Source: Actinomyces sp. UMB0138 (GTDB taxonomy: Bacteria > Bacillota > Negativicutes > Veillonellales > Veillonellaceae). Taken from it: a stretch of 64,000 nucleotides of DNA. Where the stretch lies: assembly GCF_002849225.1 (NCBI RefSeq), contig NZ_PKMC01000003.1:248001-312000 (forward strand), written 5' to 3'. The notes below the pieces were generated by a model. It searched no databases. It was given only the letters and a program-made list of their open reading frames with translations, and had not been told where the DNA came from. The number at the start of each line of letters is the position of its first letter. Position 1 is the first letter of the stretch. The translations under genes and the position numbers were made by a program. Shown here in pieces: positions 29,351 through 37,926 of the stretch.

Positions 29351-30625
29351 ATGTTTTTGCGAATGATAAAAGGAGCCCTATTCCGCCAACGTGGGCGAAG
29401 GCTCATGATCATGGCAACGGTAGCTCTGGGCGCCTCGGTGGCTACCGCAATGCTGTCTGTCATGTTCGGCGTTGGCGACAAGGTCTCCCAGGAACTGAAG
29501 GCTTACGGCGCAAATATTGTGGTTCGCCCCAAGGGCGCCGCGGTGATTCAGGACTTGTACAACTTCAAGCAGAGTCAACGCCAGCAGTCCTACTTGAAGG
29601 AAGATTCTCTGGGCAACATCAAGACGATCTTCTGGACCTACAACATTTTGGATTTCGCTCCCCTGCTGGACACTGACGCGCAGGTTGGCGGTAACACTGT
29701 GCGCGTGGTTGGCACCTGGTTCAACAAGCACATGGATCTACCGTCGGGCGAAAAGTATGACACGGGCCTGGAAAATCTGCGGGGCTGGTGGAAGCTGCAG
29801 GGCAACTGGCCGGTGAAGGGAGACACCAGGGGCGCCATCGTAGGTGCGAAGGTGGCCAAGGATGCGAACATCAAGGTGGGTGATACTTTCACCATTTCCG
29901 AGGAAGGCGCTTCCGCTGCCGTGACCGCTCGCGCGATCGTAAATACCGGAGGCGAAGAGGACCGGCAGGTGTACGCCGACATTTCGGTGCCACAACAGTT
30001 GCTGAAGAAGCCCGGCGCCGTGGGGCAGGTAGAAGTTTCGGCGCTTACTACCCCTGACAACGAACTGGCCCGCAAGGCAGCGAAGGACCCCAAGTCCCTG
30101 TCAATTTCCGAGAAGGAAACCTGGTACTGCACCGCCTACGTCTCTTCCATCGCCTACCAGATTGAAGAGGCGATCCCCGACTCGGTAGCCAGGCCGGTGC
30201 GCGCGGTGGCCCAGTCGGAAGGCACAATACTAGAAAAGACCCAGTTGTTGATGGTCTTGGTGACGGTCCTGTCAATGGCAGGATCCGCCCTCGCCATTGC
30301 CAACCTAGTGACCGCTAACGTAATGGAACGCGCCCGCGAAATTGGGCTCCTAAAGGCCCTGGGCGCACGCGACCGCGCCGTGGCCGGGCTGCTACTTACC
30401 GAAATCGTTCTGATCGGCTTAGTCGGCGGGCTCGTCGGCTATGGGGCGGGAATCGGACTCGCCCAGCTGATCGGCCACCTGGTCTTCGGCTCGTCCATCA
30501 CGGTAATCCCCGCAGTGGCAGGCATCGTAGCCGCCCTCGTCCTACTGGTAGTGGTAGGCGGGTCCATCCCAGCAGTGCGCTTCCTGCTGAAGCTGCGTCC
30601 GACCGAAGTGCTCCACGGGAGGTAA
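29351..30625 (+). CDS. FtsX/MacB-like ABC transporter permease (first)
   Basis: A 424-residue permease with one N-terminal membrane segment (about 19-40), a large extracytoplasmic domain (about 45-295) and three C-terminal membrane segments, the MacB/FtsX topology. The conserved EIGLLKALGA cytoplasmic turn is present. Together with the next permease and ATPase it forms a heterodimeric type VII-like ABC system such as usually works on substrates outside the membrane rather than importing them. It belongs to the P19/FTR1 operon, where such permeases are a constant but poorly understood part. Confidence 0.9.
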   Translation: MFLRMIKGALFRQRGRRLMIMATVALGASVATAMLSVMFGVGDKVSQELKAYGANIVVRPKGAAVIQDLYNFKQSQRQQSYLKEDSLGNIKTIFWTYNILDFAPLLDTDAQVGGNTVRVVGTWFNKHMDLPSGEKYDTGLENLRGWWKLQGNWPVKGDTRGAIVGAKVAKDANIKVGDTFTISEEGASAAVTARAIVNTGGEEDRQVYADISVPQQLLKKPGAVGQVEVSALTTPDNELARKAAKDPKSLSISEKETWYCTAYVSSIAYQIEEAIPDSVARPVRAVAQSEGTILEKTQLLMVLVTVLSMAGSALAIANLVTANVMERAREIGLLKALGARDRAVAGLLLTEIVLIGLVGGLVGYGAGIGLAQLIGHLVFGSSITVIPAVAGIVAALVLLVVVGGSIPAVRFLLKLRPTEVLHGR

Positions 30626-30628
30626 ATC

Positions 30629-31843
30629 GTGAACAAACGCAAAATGTTTCTGCGCATGGTCATGGCCTCCATCGTGCGCCGCCGCTCGCGCGTGCTGGTA
30701 GCGATGCTGGCTGTAGCAATTGGCGCTACTACCCTGTCCGCCCTCGCCACGATTGCGGTGGACGTGCCCCGGCAGATGGCCCGGGAGATGCGCTCTTACG
30801 GCGCGAACATGGTGGTGCTGCCACAAGGCGAAGGCAAGACGCTGGACAAGAAAGTCGTCCAGGACGTGTCCAAGCAGGTGCCGGACGGCTCGCTGGTAGG
30901 CGCTGTGGGCTACGAATACCAGCCCATCACCATCAACGACCTCCCCTACGTGTCGGTGGGCGCAGACCTGAACGCGGTCCGCAAAATGTCCCCGTACTGG
31001 TACGTAGATGGTGCCTGGCCGAAGAAGGCCGGTAGCGTCCTTCTTGGCAAGCAGATTGCGAACGCAACAGAGGCAAAGCGCGGCTCGCAGATCGAACTGA
31101 CCAAGCTGGCTGAAAAGCAAAGCTCGCAGCCCAAGCAGCCCTCCCCCACCGCGAAGGACGGCAGCATCGACTATTCGAAGTCTGCCCCGGGAGCTGGCGG
31201 GAAGACGCAAAAGCTAACAGTTGAGGTGGCCGGCATCGTCGAAACTGGTGGCCCCGAAGACGGCTTCGTCTACATGTTCCCGCAGGACATGCAACAGTTG
31301 ACCGGGCACCCGTTTGCGCTTACCGTAGCCGAATTCTCGATTGCGGCTTCTTCGGATTCGCTGCAAAGCCTGTCGGAGAAGGTGTCCAAGAACGCCGACT
31401 ACACCGCCACCCCGGTAGCGCGACTGGCCCACTCGGATGCATCCGTGCTGGACATGCTGCGCTCGCTGATGGTCATCATCACGGTGATCGTGCTGGCACT
31501 GATCATGATCGGCGTGTCCACCACCATGATGGCGGTAGTGACTGAGCGGCGCAACGAAATTGGTTTGCGCAAGGCACTCGGCGCTGAAGATAAGTCCATT
31601 GTCACCGAATTCTTGGGCGAGGGCGTAGTCCTAGGCCTGGTCGGTGGCGTCGCCGGGGCGGCCCTAGGCTACGGCCTGGCACAGGTGATCTCGCTGAACG
31701 TTTTCCACCGCACTGTGGCCCTGCACTGGTCGGTCATCTTCGGCACGATCATCCTGTCCATCATCGTATCTACGCTGGCCAGCGCCATTCCTGTGCGCCG
31801 AGCCGTTGAAGTCGATCCCGCCCTGGTACTGCGCGGAGAGTAA
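30629..31843 (+). CDS. FtsX/MacB-like ABC transporter permease (second)
   Basis: Partner of the preceding permease, 404 residues, with the same one-plus-three membrane-segment layout and the EIGLRKALGA turn. Its extracytoplasmic domain includes a Ser/Gln/Pro-rich insert (about 160-190). Start is GTG with GGAGG seven bases upstream, only three bases after the previous stop, so the two are tightly coupled. It is followed by its ATPase. Confidence 0.9.
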   Translation: MNKRKMFLRMVMASIVRRRSRVLVAMLAVAIGATTLSALATIAVDVPRQMAREMRSYGANMVVLPQGEGKTLDKKVVQDVSKQVPDGSLVGAVGYEYQPITINDLPYVSVGADLNAVRKMSPYWYVDGAWPKKAGSVLLGKQIANATEAKRGSQIELTKLAEKQSSQPKQPSPTAKDGSIDYSKSAPGAGGKTQKLTVEVAGIVETGGPEDGFVYMFPQDMQQLTGHPFALTVAEFSIAASSDSLQSLSEKVSKNADYTATPVARLAHSDASVLDMLRSLMVIITVIVLALIMIGVSTTMMAVVTERRNEIGLRKALGAEDKSIVTEFLGEGVVLGLVGGVAGAALGYGLAQVISLNVFHRTVALHWSVIFGTIILSIIVSTLASAIPVRRAVEVDPALVLRGE

Positions 31844-31853
31844 GGAGTTCAAA

Positions 31854-32579
31854 GTGAGTGAAGACGCCCTCTTGCAGCTGCAAGGCGTATCGAAGATCTA
31901 CGGCGACCTGCACGCCCTGGACAACGTCGACCTGACTGTAAAGCAGGGAGACTGGTTGTCGATCGTAGGCCCGTCCGGGTCTGGCAAGACCACCATGATG
32001 AACATTATTGGGTGCATGGACACGGCCTCGAAGGGCCAGGTTACGCTGGATGGCCACGACATTTCCAAGGCCAGCAAACACGATCTGACGCAATTGCGGC
32101 GCGAAACCATCGGCCTAATTTTCCAGCAGTTCCACCTGATTGGGCACCTGACCGCCCTCGAAAATGTGATGGTGGCCCAGTACTACCATTCGCTGCCCGA
32201 CGAGAAGGAGGCGCTAGCCGCCCTTGATCGGGTGGGGCTGGCGGAGCGTGCCGGCCACCTGCCCTCGCAGCTGTCCGGTGGGGAGCAGCAGCGTGTTTGC
32301 GTTGCTAGAGCGCTGATAAACTACCCCAAGCTGGTGCTTGCGGATGAACCAACCGGCAACCTCGACGAAAAGAATGAGCGCATTGTGCTCGACATTTTCA
32401 AGCAGCTGCACAAGGACGGCACCACGCTGATCGTGGTGACACACGACACCACGGTGGCCAGCCAGGGTACCCGCGAAATTCGCTTGGACCACGGCAAGGT
32501 GGTGGGCGAAGCTAACCACAAGTTGGGCGAAGGCTTCGACCGCACCGGCATTGGGTCAATCCTCAAGGAGGCAAAGTGA
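31854..32579 (+). CDS. ABC transporter ATPase of the FtsX/MacB-like system
   Basis: A 241-residue LolD/MacB-type ATPase that powers the two permeases. Walker A is GPSGSGKTT, the signature is LSGGEQQRV and Walker B is LVLADEPTGNLDE. I chose the GTG at 31854 because AAGGAG lies seven bases before it and directly after the stop of the permease; an in-frame ATG 16 codons earlier lies inside the permease gene. Its end overlaps the FMN-binding gene by four bases. Confidence 0.93.
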   Translation: MSEDALLQLQGVSKIYGDLHALDNVDLTVKQGDWLSIVGPSGSGKTTMMNIIGCMDTASKGQVTLDGHDISKASKHDLTQLRRETIGLIFQQFHLIGHLTALENVMVAQYYHSLPDEKEALAALDRVGLAERAGHLPSQLSGGEQQRVCVARALINYPKLVLADEPTGNLDEKNERIVLDIFKQLHKDGTTLIVVTHDTTVASQGTREIRLDHGKVVGEANHKLGEGFDRTGIGSILKEAK

Positions 32580-33091
32580 GCGCAAAGAAGTCGCTGCAAC
32601 TGGCAGCGTTTGGCATGTTGGGGGCCGTAGTACTAAGTGCCTGCACCCCGCCACAGTTGGTGGACATGTCCAAGCCGCTAAAGGACGGCACTTTCGAGGG
32701 CGCCTCTAACCCCGACGAACAGGGCGCGGTTGGTACCGTGCAGATCACCGTCAAGGACGGGAAGATCACCGACACGAAATACCAGACCAAGACCGCAGAC
32801 GGGCAGGTCAAGGACAAGGAATACGGCAAGACCAAGGGCGGCGAGGTAGGTAACCAGGAATACTACGAACGCGCCCAGGCGGTGGTCCATTCCTACGACC
32901 AGTATTCGAAGAAGCTGACCGAGGTGGGCGACCCCACGAAGGTAGACGTCATCTCGGGAGCAACGGTAGCCCACAGTCAGTTCTTGCAGGCCGCGGTTCG
33001 AGCCATTTACAAGTCGCAGGGAGTCAAGGATGACGGAGCGGTAGACAGCATCGACGTCCCGTCGTTGAAGTTGGATGACGAAGACTACTAA
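32576..33091 (+). CDS. FMN-binding domain lipoprotein (flavinylation target)
   Basis: A 171-residue lipoprotein with lipobox LSAC (C23) and one FMN_bind domain. The flavinylation motif is SGAT at 127-130 within DVISGAT, in which ApbE attaches FMN through phosphate to the threonine. It overlaps both the ATPase before it and apbE after it, so enzyme and target are made together. In the known Campylobacter locus this position holds thioredoxin-like proteins instead. A role as an extracytoplasmic electron carrier for iron reduction is inferred from context. Confidence 0.9.
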   Translation: MSAKKSLQLAAFGMLGAVVLSACTPPQLVDMSKPLKDGTFEGASNPDEQGAVGTVQITVKDGKITDTKYQTKTADGQVKDKEYGKTKGGEVGNQEYYERAQAVVHSYDQYSKKLTEVGDPTKVDVISGATVAHSQFLQAAVRAIYKSQGVKDDGAVDSIDVPSLKLDDEDY

Positions 33092-33959
33092 GGCAGCTCT
33101 TTCAGACCGCAGCCGTTTTGCCGTCCCCACCATGGGGACGGTAGCTACAATTACCACCGCTACCCCGCTACCTGACTCGGTAAAGCAGAAGGTGGCGGGC
33201 GAATTGTTTCGCCTGGAACAGCTGCTGTCTAAGTTTTTACCCGATTCTGACATCTCGAAGTTGAACCGGGGCGGGTGGGTACAAGTCCACCCGATGACCG
33301 GCCGGGTACTGGTTGCCACCATGGACCTCGCTGCGCTCTCGCAGGGGGCCTTCTCTCCCCTGATCGGTCGGCTGGCCCAGTTATGGGACGTCAAAGCCTA
33401 CCTGGCCGCGTTAGCTGCCGGAACGACGCCTACTCTCCCCTCAGAGGACGCCATCGCTGCGGCCCGTGCAAGTTGCTCCACAGACCTTCTAGAACACGGC
33501 GGCGGACTCCGTTTCCGGCTTCGCGAAGGTAGCATGCTCGACCTCGGCGGGGTAGCAAAAGGGTACGCGGCAGATCGGGTCAGGGACCTGTGCGAACAGG
33601 AGGGAATAGAGCGGGCCCTGGTAGACATCGGCACCTCCTCTATAGCCACGCTGGGAGGCCCCTGGACTGTGGGGATCCGTGCAGGGGTCGACTCCATTTC
33701 GCAGGTGGTAGAGCTTTCCTCCCACACTTCGCTGTCGACCTCCGGAGACTACTTGCAGTGCTTGCCCGAGCTGGTATCGGGGCAGGTGGTGCACCACATC
33801 ATCGATCCGGCCACCGGGCGTCCCGCCGCGAGTGGCACCCGCCAGGTTAGCGTTACTTGCGCGGACGGGATGCGGGCCGAGGTCTGTTCCACGGCAGCGC
33901 TGGTGGGCAAGATGCCTCCTGCTCTATTCGAGGGCGTAACCGTAGTGGCCCGTTCCTAG
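33075..33959 (+). CDS. apbE: FAD:protein FMN transferase
   Basis: ApbE moves FMN from FAD onto a threonine of FMN-binding domains outside the membrane. The 294 residues contain PTMGTVATI near the N-terminus, LEQLLSKFLPDSDISKLN, and the central LDLGGVAKGYAADRV with its catalytic surroundings, plus HHIIDPATGRPA near the C-terminus. No clear signal peptide is seen from this start, which is odd because many bacterial ApbE proteins are exported or anchored; it could act inside with the target modified before export, or depend on another route. The start overlaps the previous gene by 17 bases. The end overlaps a convergent gene. Confidence 0.93.
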   Translation: MTKTTKAALSDRSRFAVPTMGTVATITTATPLPDSVKQKVAGELFRLEQLLSKFLPDSDISKLNRGGWVQVHPMTGRVLVATMDLAALSQGAFSPLIGRLAQLWDVKAYLAALAAGTTPTLPSEDAIAAARASCSTDLLEHGGGLRFRLREGSMLDLGGVAKGYAADRVRDLCEQEGIERALVDIGTSSIATLGGPWTVGIRAGVDSISQVVELSSHTSLSTSGDYLQCLPELVSGQVVHHIIDPATGRPAASGTRQVSVTCADGMRAEVCSTAALVGKMPPALFEGVTVVARS

Positions 33960-34720
33960 TCAGCAATCACGGCCACAGTGCATCCAGCAACACGCCCCAG
34001 GGTGAAGGGGCAACCGTATAGGCTGGCAAGACACTTCTCAGTGGCTACTTCAGCTACCGGCCCGAATGCGGCTACTCGACCGCGTGCCAAGGCCAGCACC
34101 GATCCGCCCAAGTAGAAGGCGTGGTTTGGGTCGTGGGTGGTAAGAACAATGGTTTTGCCCAGTTGCTGGTTCAGTTCGCGCAATTGTTTTAGCAGCATAT
34201 GGGCGCGGGCGGGATCTAGATGCGAGGTCGGTTCGTCTAGCACTATTACCTTGGTGTCCTGGGCTAGCGCACCTGCTAGGGAACAAAGTTGGCGTTCGCC
34301 TCCCGAAATCTGGGAGTAGCCTTTGTCTGCCAGGTGGGTGATCCCCATTGTTTGCAGACACTGCTGGGCCACCTCGCGGTCGGCTTTCGAGGGCGAAGCG
34401 AAGTACCCCTGCCTTCCAGTGCGGGCCATAGTGACCACCTCGAGCACCGAGAAGTTGAATGCGGCGCGCAGCTGCTGGGGCACATATGCCACCTGGTGGG
34501 CAATCTGCTTGGGGGTGAGCGCACTTGCTTCCTTGCCCTGCAATAAGACCTTGCCGCGACCCGGTTTCAGGGACCCTACTAACAGTTCCAAGAGGGTGGA
34601 TTTGCCGATGCCGTTTGGGCCTAGCAGGCTCAATATTTGCCCCGCCTCGATGCGGAAAGAAACATCGTGTAACACCTGGTGGGACCCGTAGGAGAAATCT
34701 AGGTGGGCAACCTCGATCAT
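33956..34720 (-). CDS. Siderophore/heme ABC transporter ATPase (FecE-like), system 1
   Basis: A 254-residue ATPase of the iron-chelate importer class. Walker A is GPNGIGKST, the signature reads ISGGERQL rather than LSGGQ, and Walker B is VIVLDEPTSHLDP. It overlaps its permease by four bases and completes a minus-strand three-gene importer with the binding protein and one permease gene, which would work as a homodimer. The ligand is not evident; iron chelate is most likely given the neighbours. Confidence 0.9.
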   Translation of the reverse strand: MIEVAHLDFSYGSHQVLHDVSFRIEAGQILSLLGPNGIGKSTLLELLVGSLKPGRGKVLLQGKEASALTPKQIAHQVAYVPQQLRAAFNFSVLEVVTMARTGRQGYFASPSKADREVAQQCLQTMGITHLADKGYSQISGGERQLCSLAGALAQDTKVIVLDEPTSHLDPARAHMLLKQLRELNQQLGKTIVLTTHDPNHAFYLGGSVLALARGRVAAFGPVAEVATEKCLASLYGCPFTLGRVAGCTVAVIAD

Positions 34721-35706
34721 TCGAAGCTCACCCGCCCTCGCACTATCAGGAATAGGAAAATGGGTACCCCCACGATGCCGGTAAGCACCCCTAGTGGCAG
34801 TTCCCCAGAGGTTAGAGTCCGAGCCAACAGATCGATTCCTAGCAGCATCGTGGCTCCCATGGACAGGGAGGCGGCAAATACTTTGCGCATGTCGTTACCT
34901 ACTATCATGCGAGCGAAGTGGGGCACCACTACCCCTACCCAGCCGACGATGCCGGCCACCGAAATTACGACGGCCGCTAGTACGGATGCGGCAAAAAGAA
35001 CGACGGCGCGTTCTGTAGTCACGTTGATGCCGATTGACCGGGCAAATCTGTCGTCAAAACTGATAGCGTTCAGCCGCCACAGGAACGCCGCTATCACTAC
35101 CCCGGCCACGGCGAGGGCGGGCAGGATAGACAGCAGCTGCGCAGTTGAGATGGCCGAGATGGAACCCATCAGCCAAAAGACAATCTGGGGCAGTTTTTCG
35201 TACGGGTCAGCAACGAATTTCAGGAATGACACAAGGGAGGCGAAGAAGGCACCTACCAGCATGCCCGACAGGATCAACGTGACCGGTCCAGACCGGGAGG
35301 CATTAGCCAGTAAGAAGGTGAGCCCAACCGATACGATTGCCCACCCCACGGCACTGGCCTGGATCAGGATGGAGGAGGCTCCGAAGATGATGGCCAAGCC
35401 AGCCCCAAAGCCGGCTCCGTTAGCTACCCCGAGCGTGTAGGGCGAAGACAGCGGGTTGTGAAAGATGGCCTGGTATACGGCACCGGCCCCCGCGAGCGCC
35501 GCCCCCACTAGGATGGCAGCGCCGATGCGGGGCAGGCGAACCGTGTACAGCACAGTTGCCATCTGGGGGTCGGCTTTGCCTACCAATGCCGCTAATACCT
35601 GCGACAGCGGGATGGGGAAAGCCCCGATTGCCGCAGCTGCCAAGGCCAGCGCGACCGGCACTACTACGAATCCGATTGCGCTGGCCAGGCGGGTAGTTTT
35701 ACTCAC
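34717..35706 (-). CDS. FecCD-family ABC permease, system 1
   Basis: A 329-residue membrane permease with about nine to ten hydrophobic segments and the conserved NPLSSPYTLGVANGAGFGAG stretch of FecCD proteins near residues 93-112. It lies between the binding protein (eight-base overlap) and ATPase (four-base overlap), so the three are translationally coupled. It is the only permease here, so it presumably forms a homodimer. Confidence 0.92.
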   Translation of the reverse strand: MSKTTRLASAIGFVVVPVALALAAAAIGAFPIPLSQVLAALVGKADPQMATVLYTVRLPRIGAAILVGAALAGAGAVYQAIFHNPLSSPYTLGVANGAGFGAGLAIIFGASSILIQASAVGWAIVSVGLTFLLANASRSGPVTLILSGMLVGAFFASLVSFLKFVADPYEKLPQIVFWLMGSISAISTAQLLSILPALAVAGVVIAAFLWRLNAISFDDRFARSIGINVTTERAVVLFAASVLAAVVISVAGIVGWVGVVVPHFARMIVGNDMRKVFAASLSMGATMLLGIDLLARTLTSGELPLGVLTGIVGVPIFLFLIVRGRVSFE

Positions 35707-36808
35707 TGACTTTGCCCTTGAAGAGGACGCCGTAGAAGGTCTTGTAGAAGTCTTCCACCCTCTTCTGGACGTAGTCGGCGCTTACCAGGTTCGGGTAGAA
35801 CTTGTGGGCGAAGTAGGGTTCGCCCAGGGCCATCGAATCGGTATCGGGGTTACCCCACGGCTTGGTCCAGTATGGGGCCTTGATGACGTTGCCCTCCTTG
35901 ACCGCGCGCATCGCCTGCCACTTCGGCGCGGTGGTCACTTCCTTGTACACCTCCGGGTAGCGGTCCTGCACCACTACATAGTCGGGGTCCCAGGCAAGGG
36001 CCTGTTCGAAGTTGTACTGCTTGTACCCCTGGATGTCGTCGGCAGCCACGTTCTTTGCGCCTGCGCGCACCATCTGGGCGCCCACGTACTTGTCGTTGCC
36101 GTAGGTTTGTTCGCCCTCGTTAGCAACTAGCACCGTCTTGGGTTCGGCAACCTTGCCAACTTTGTCTTCTACATATTTGCGGGACTGCGTGGTGAAGTCC
36201 CACAGTTTCTTGGCCTTTTCTTCCTTACCGGTCAGCTTCCCCAAGGTCTTTACGGACCATTCCAGCCCGTCGGTGTAGGCCTTGTCTGAATTTGCCAGCC
36301 GCGGGTTCTGGGCTTCTTCCTGCTTGCCCTCGGCACGCAGGGACACCGTGGCGTAGGGGATCTTTAGGCCGTCGAGCTTCTTCAGGTCTGCGGGATTGGC
36401 TTGGGAGGCGACGATGACGATGTCAGGTTTCAGCGCTGCGACCTGCTCGACGTTCATGGAGTCGAGTTGCCCCGGAGTGGGCAGCTTCTCGATTCCCGGG
36501 AACACATCGACCATGTAGTCCCCAAGGTTGCGTTTCCACTTCTGTTCGATGCCTACTACCTGTTTTTGGGCTCCCAGCTGGGCAAGGATGTCCGCGCTGT
36601 GGTGTTGCAGCACAACCATGCGCTTCACGGGGACTTTGACCGACACCTGGTGGTCGGCCTGGTCGGTAAATTTCAGTTCCTTAGAGGCCTGCTGACTTTG
36701 GGAAGCAGACGTCTTCGCATCGGTATTTTTGGCCTGTTCTCCACAGCCGGCCAATGCCGGCACGAGCGCTAGCGGCAGCAGTGCAGCCAGGATTCTAGAG
36801 GTTCGCAT
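35699..36808 (-). CDS. Iron-siderophore ABC substrate-binding lipoprotein, system 1
   Basis: A 369-residue binding protein with lipobox LAGC (cysteine about 22) and the class III periplasmic-binding fold used for siderophores and heme. Typical elements are VKRMVVLQHHSADILAQLGAQKQVVGI near the start and DIVIVASQANPADLKKL in the first lobe. The paired HH near the N-terminal lobe is notable and could contact a metal or heme. It is the first gene of its operon. No strong DtxR box was found in the 185 bases upstream, in contrast with system 2. Confidence 0.9.
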   Translation of the reverse strand: MRTSRILAALLPLALVPALAGCGEQAKNTDAKTSASQSQQASKELKFTDQADHQVSVKVPVKRMVVLQHHSADILAQLGAQKQVVGIEQKWKRNLGDYMVDVFPGIEKLPTPGQLDSMNVEQVAALKPDIVIVASQANPADLKKLDGLKIPYATVSLRAEGKQEEAQNPRLANSDKAYTDGLEWSVKTLGKLTGKEEKAKKLWDFTTQSRKYVEDKVGKVAEPKTVLVANEGEQTYGNDKYVGAQMVRAGAKNVAADDIQGYKQYNFEQALAWDPDYVVVQDRYPEVYKEVTTAPKWQAMRAVKEGNVIKAPYWTKPWGNPDTDSMALGEPYFAHKFYPNLVSADYVQKRVEDFYKTFYGVLFKGKVSE

Positions 36809-36927
36809 TGGTATATCTACTTTCTATAAACATTCCGCAAATCCAGTGCGGTTCTTCATAAATTCAATCATAAATGGCAAATTAGCTACCCCTATCCCGC
36901 ATCTGCGGACTACCTCAGCCTAGAATA

Positions 36928-36972
36928 CTGGTCTATTGGTTTTCGCTTTTTCTGGATCTTGCGCTAGACCAG
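36928..36972 (+). promoter_or_regulatory. Inverted repeat upstream of pdxS, possible PdxR operator
   Basis: CTGGTCTA (36928-36935) and TAGACCAG (36965-36972) form a perfect eight-base inverted repeat with a 29-base spacer, ending 21 bases before the pdxS start. Such widely spaced half-sites are known for MocR/PdxR-type regulators of pdxST in Gram-positives. No regulator gene is present in the window. Confidence 0.45.
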
Positions 36973-36993
36973 AATTACCGCCAAGATTGAGTC

Positions 36994-37926
36994 ATGACGA
37001 AAAACAATGTCGCTAAGGGCGACGCAGAAAAAGAAGTTCGTACCGGTTCCCCTCTAGTCAAGCGCGGCTTGGCTGACATGCTGAAGGGCGGGGTGATCAT
37101 GGACGTGGTCACTCCCGAACAGGCTCGTATTGCCGAGGACGCAGGCGCAGTTGCCGTAATGGCTCTGGAACGCGTTCCTGCCGACATTCGCGCCCAGGGC
37201 GGCGTGGCCCGCATGTCCGATCCGGATCTGATTGACTCCATCATCGACGAAGTGTCCATTCCGGTCATGGCAAAGGCCCGCATCGGCCACTTTGTTGAAG
37301 CACAGGTCCTGGAGCACCTGGGCGTCGACTACATTGACGAGTCCGAAGTACTCTCCCCCGCCGACTACGCCCACCACATCGACAAGCACGATTTCAAGGT
37401 CCCCTTCGTCTGCGGTGCTACCAACCTGGGTGAGGCGATCCGTCGTATTGCCGAGGGCGCGGCCATGATCCGTTCCAAGGGCGAGGCCGGCACCGGCGAC
37501 GTGTCGGAGGCAACCACCCATATTCGCACCATTCGCGCGCAGATCGCGAAGCTGCAGGCCACCTACCAGGCCAACCCCGAGGAACTGTACGTTGCCGCTA
37601 AGGAACTGCAGGCTCCTTACGAGATCGTCGAGGAAGTGGCACGCGAGGGCAAGCTGCCCGTCGTCCTCTTCGTTGCGGGCGGTGTAGCCACCCCGGCAGA
37701 CGCGGCCATGATGATGCAGCTGGGCGCCGAGGGCGTGTTCGTCGGTTCCGGCATCTTCAAGTCCGGCAACCCCGAGGCACGCGCAAAGGCGATCGTGAAG
37801 GCCGTTGCCCAGTACGACGATCCGGCAGTAGTTGCCGACGTCTCTCGTGGCCTGGGCGAGGCCATGGTTGGCATCAACGTTGCCGACCTTCCTGCCCCGC
37901 ACCGCCTAGCGGAGCGCGGCTGGTAA
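36994..37926 (+). CDS. pdxS: Pyridoxal 5'-phosphate synthase lyase subunit
   Basis: PdxS builds PLP from ribose 5-phosphate, glyceraldehyde 3-phosphate and ammonia delivered by PdxT. The 310-residue TIM barrel is highly conserved: [59 protein letters not shown] [11 protein letters not shown] and VGSGIFKS. The product is the PLP cofactor used by, among others, the MetY encoded in this window. It runs straight into pdxT with a one-base overlap (TAATG). Confidence 0.97.
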   Translation: MTKNNVAKGDAEKEVRTGSPLVKRGLADMLKGGVIMDVVTPEQARIAEDAGAVAVMALERVPADIRAQGGVARMSDPDLIDSIIDEVSIPVMAKARIGHFVEAQVLEHLGVDYIDESEVLSPADYAHHIDKHDFKVPFVCGATNLGEAIRRIAEGAAMIRSKGEAGTGDVSEATTHIRTIRAQIAKLQATYQANPEELYVAAKELQAPYEIVEEVAREGKLPVVLFVAGGVATPADAAMMMQLGAEGVFVGSGIFKSGNPEARAKAIVKAVAQYDDPAVVADVSRGLGEAMVGINVADLPAPHRLAERGW

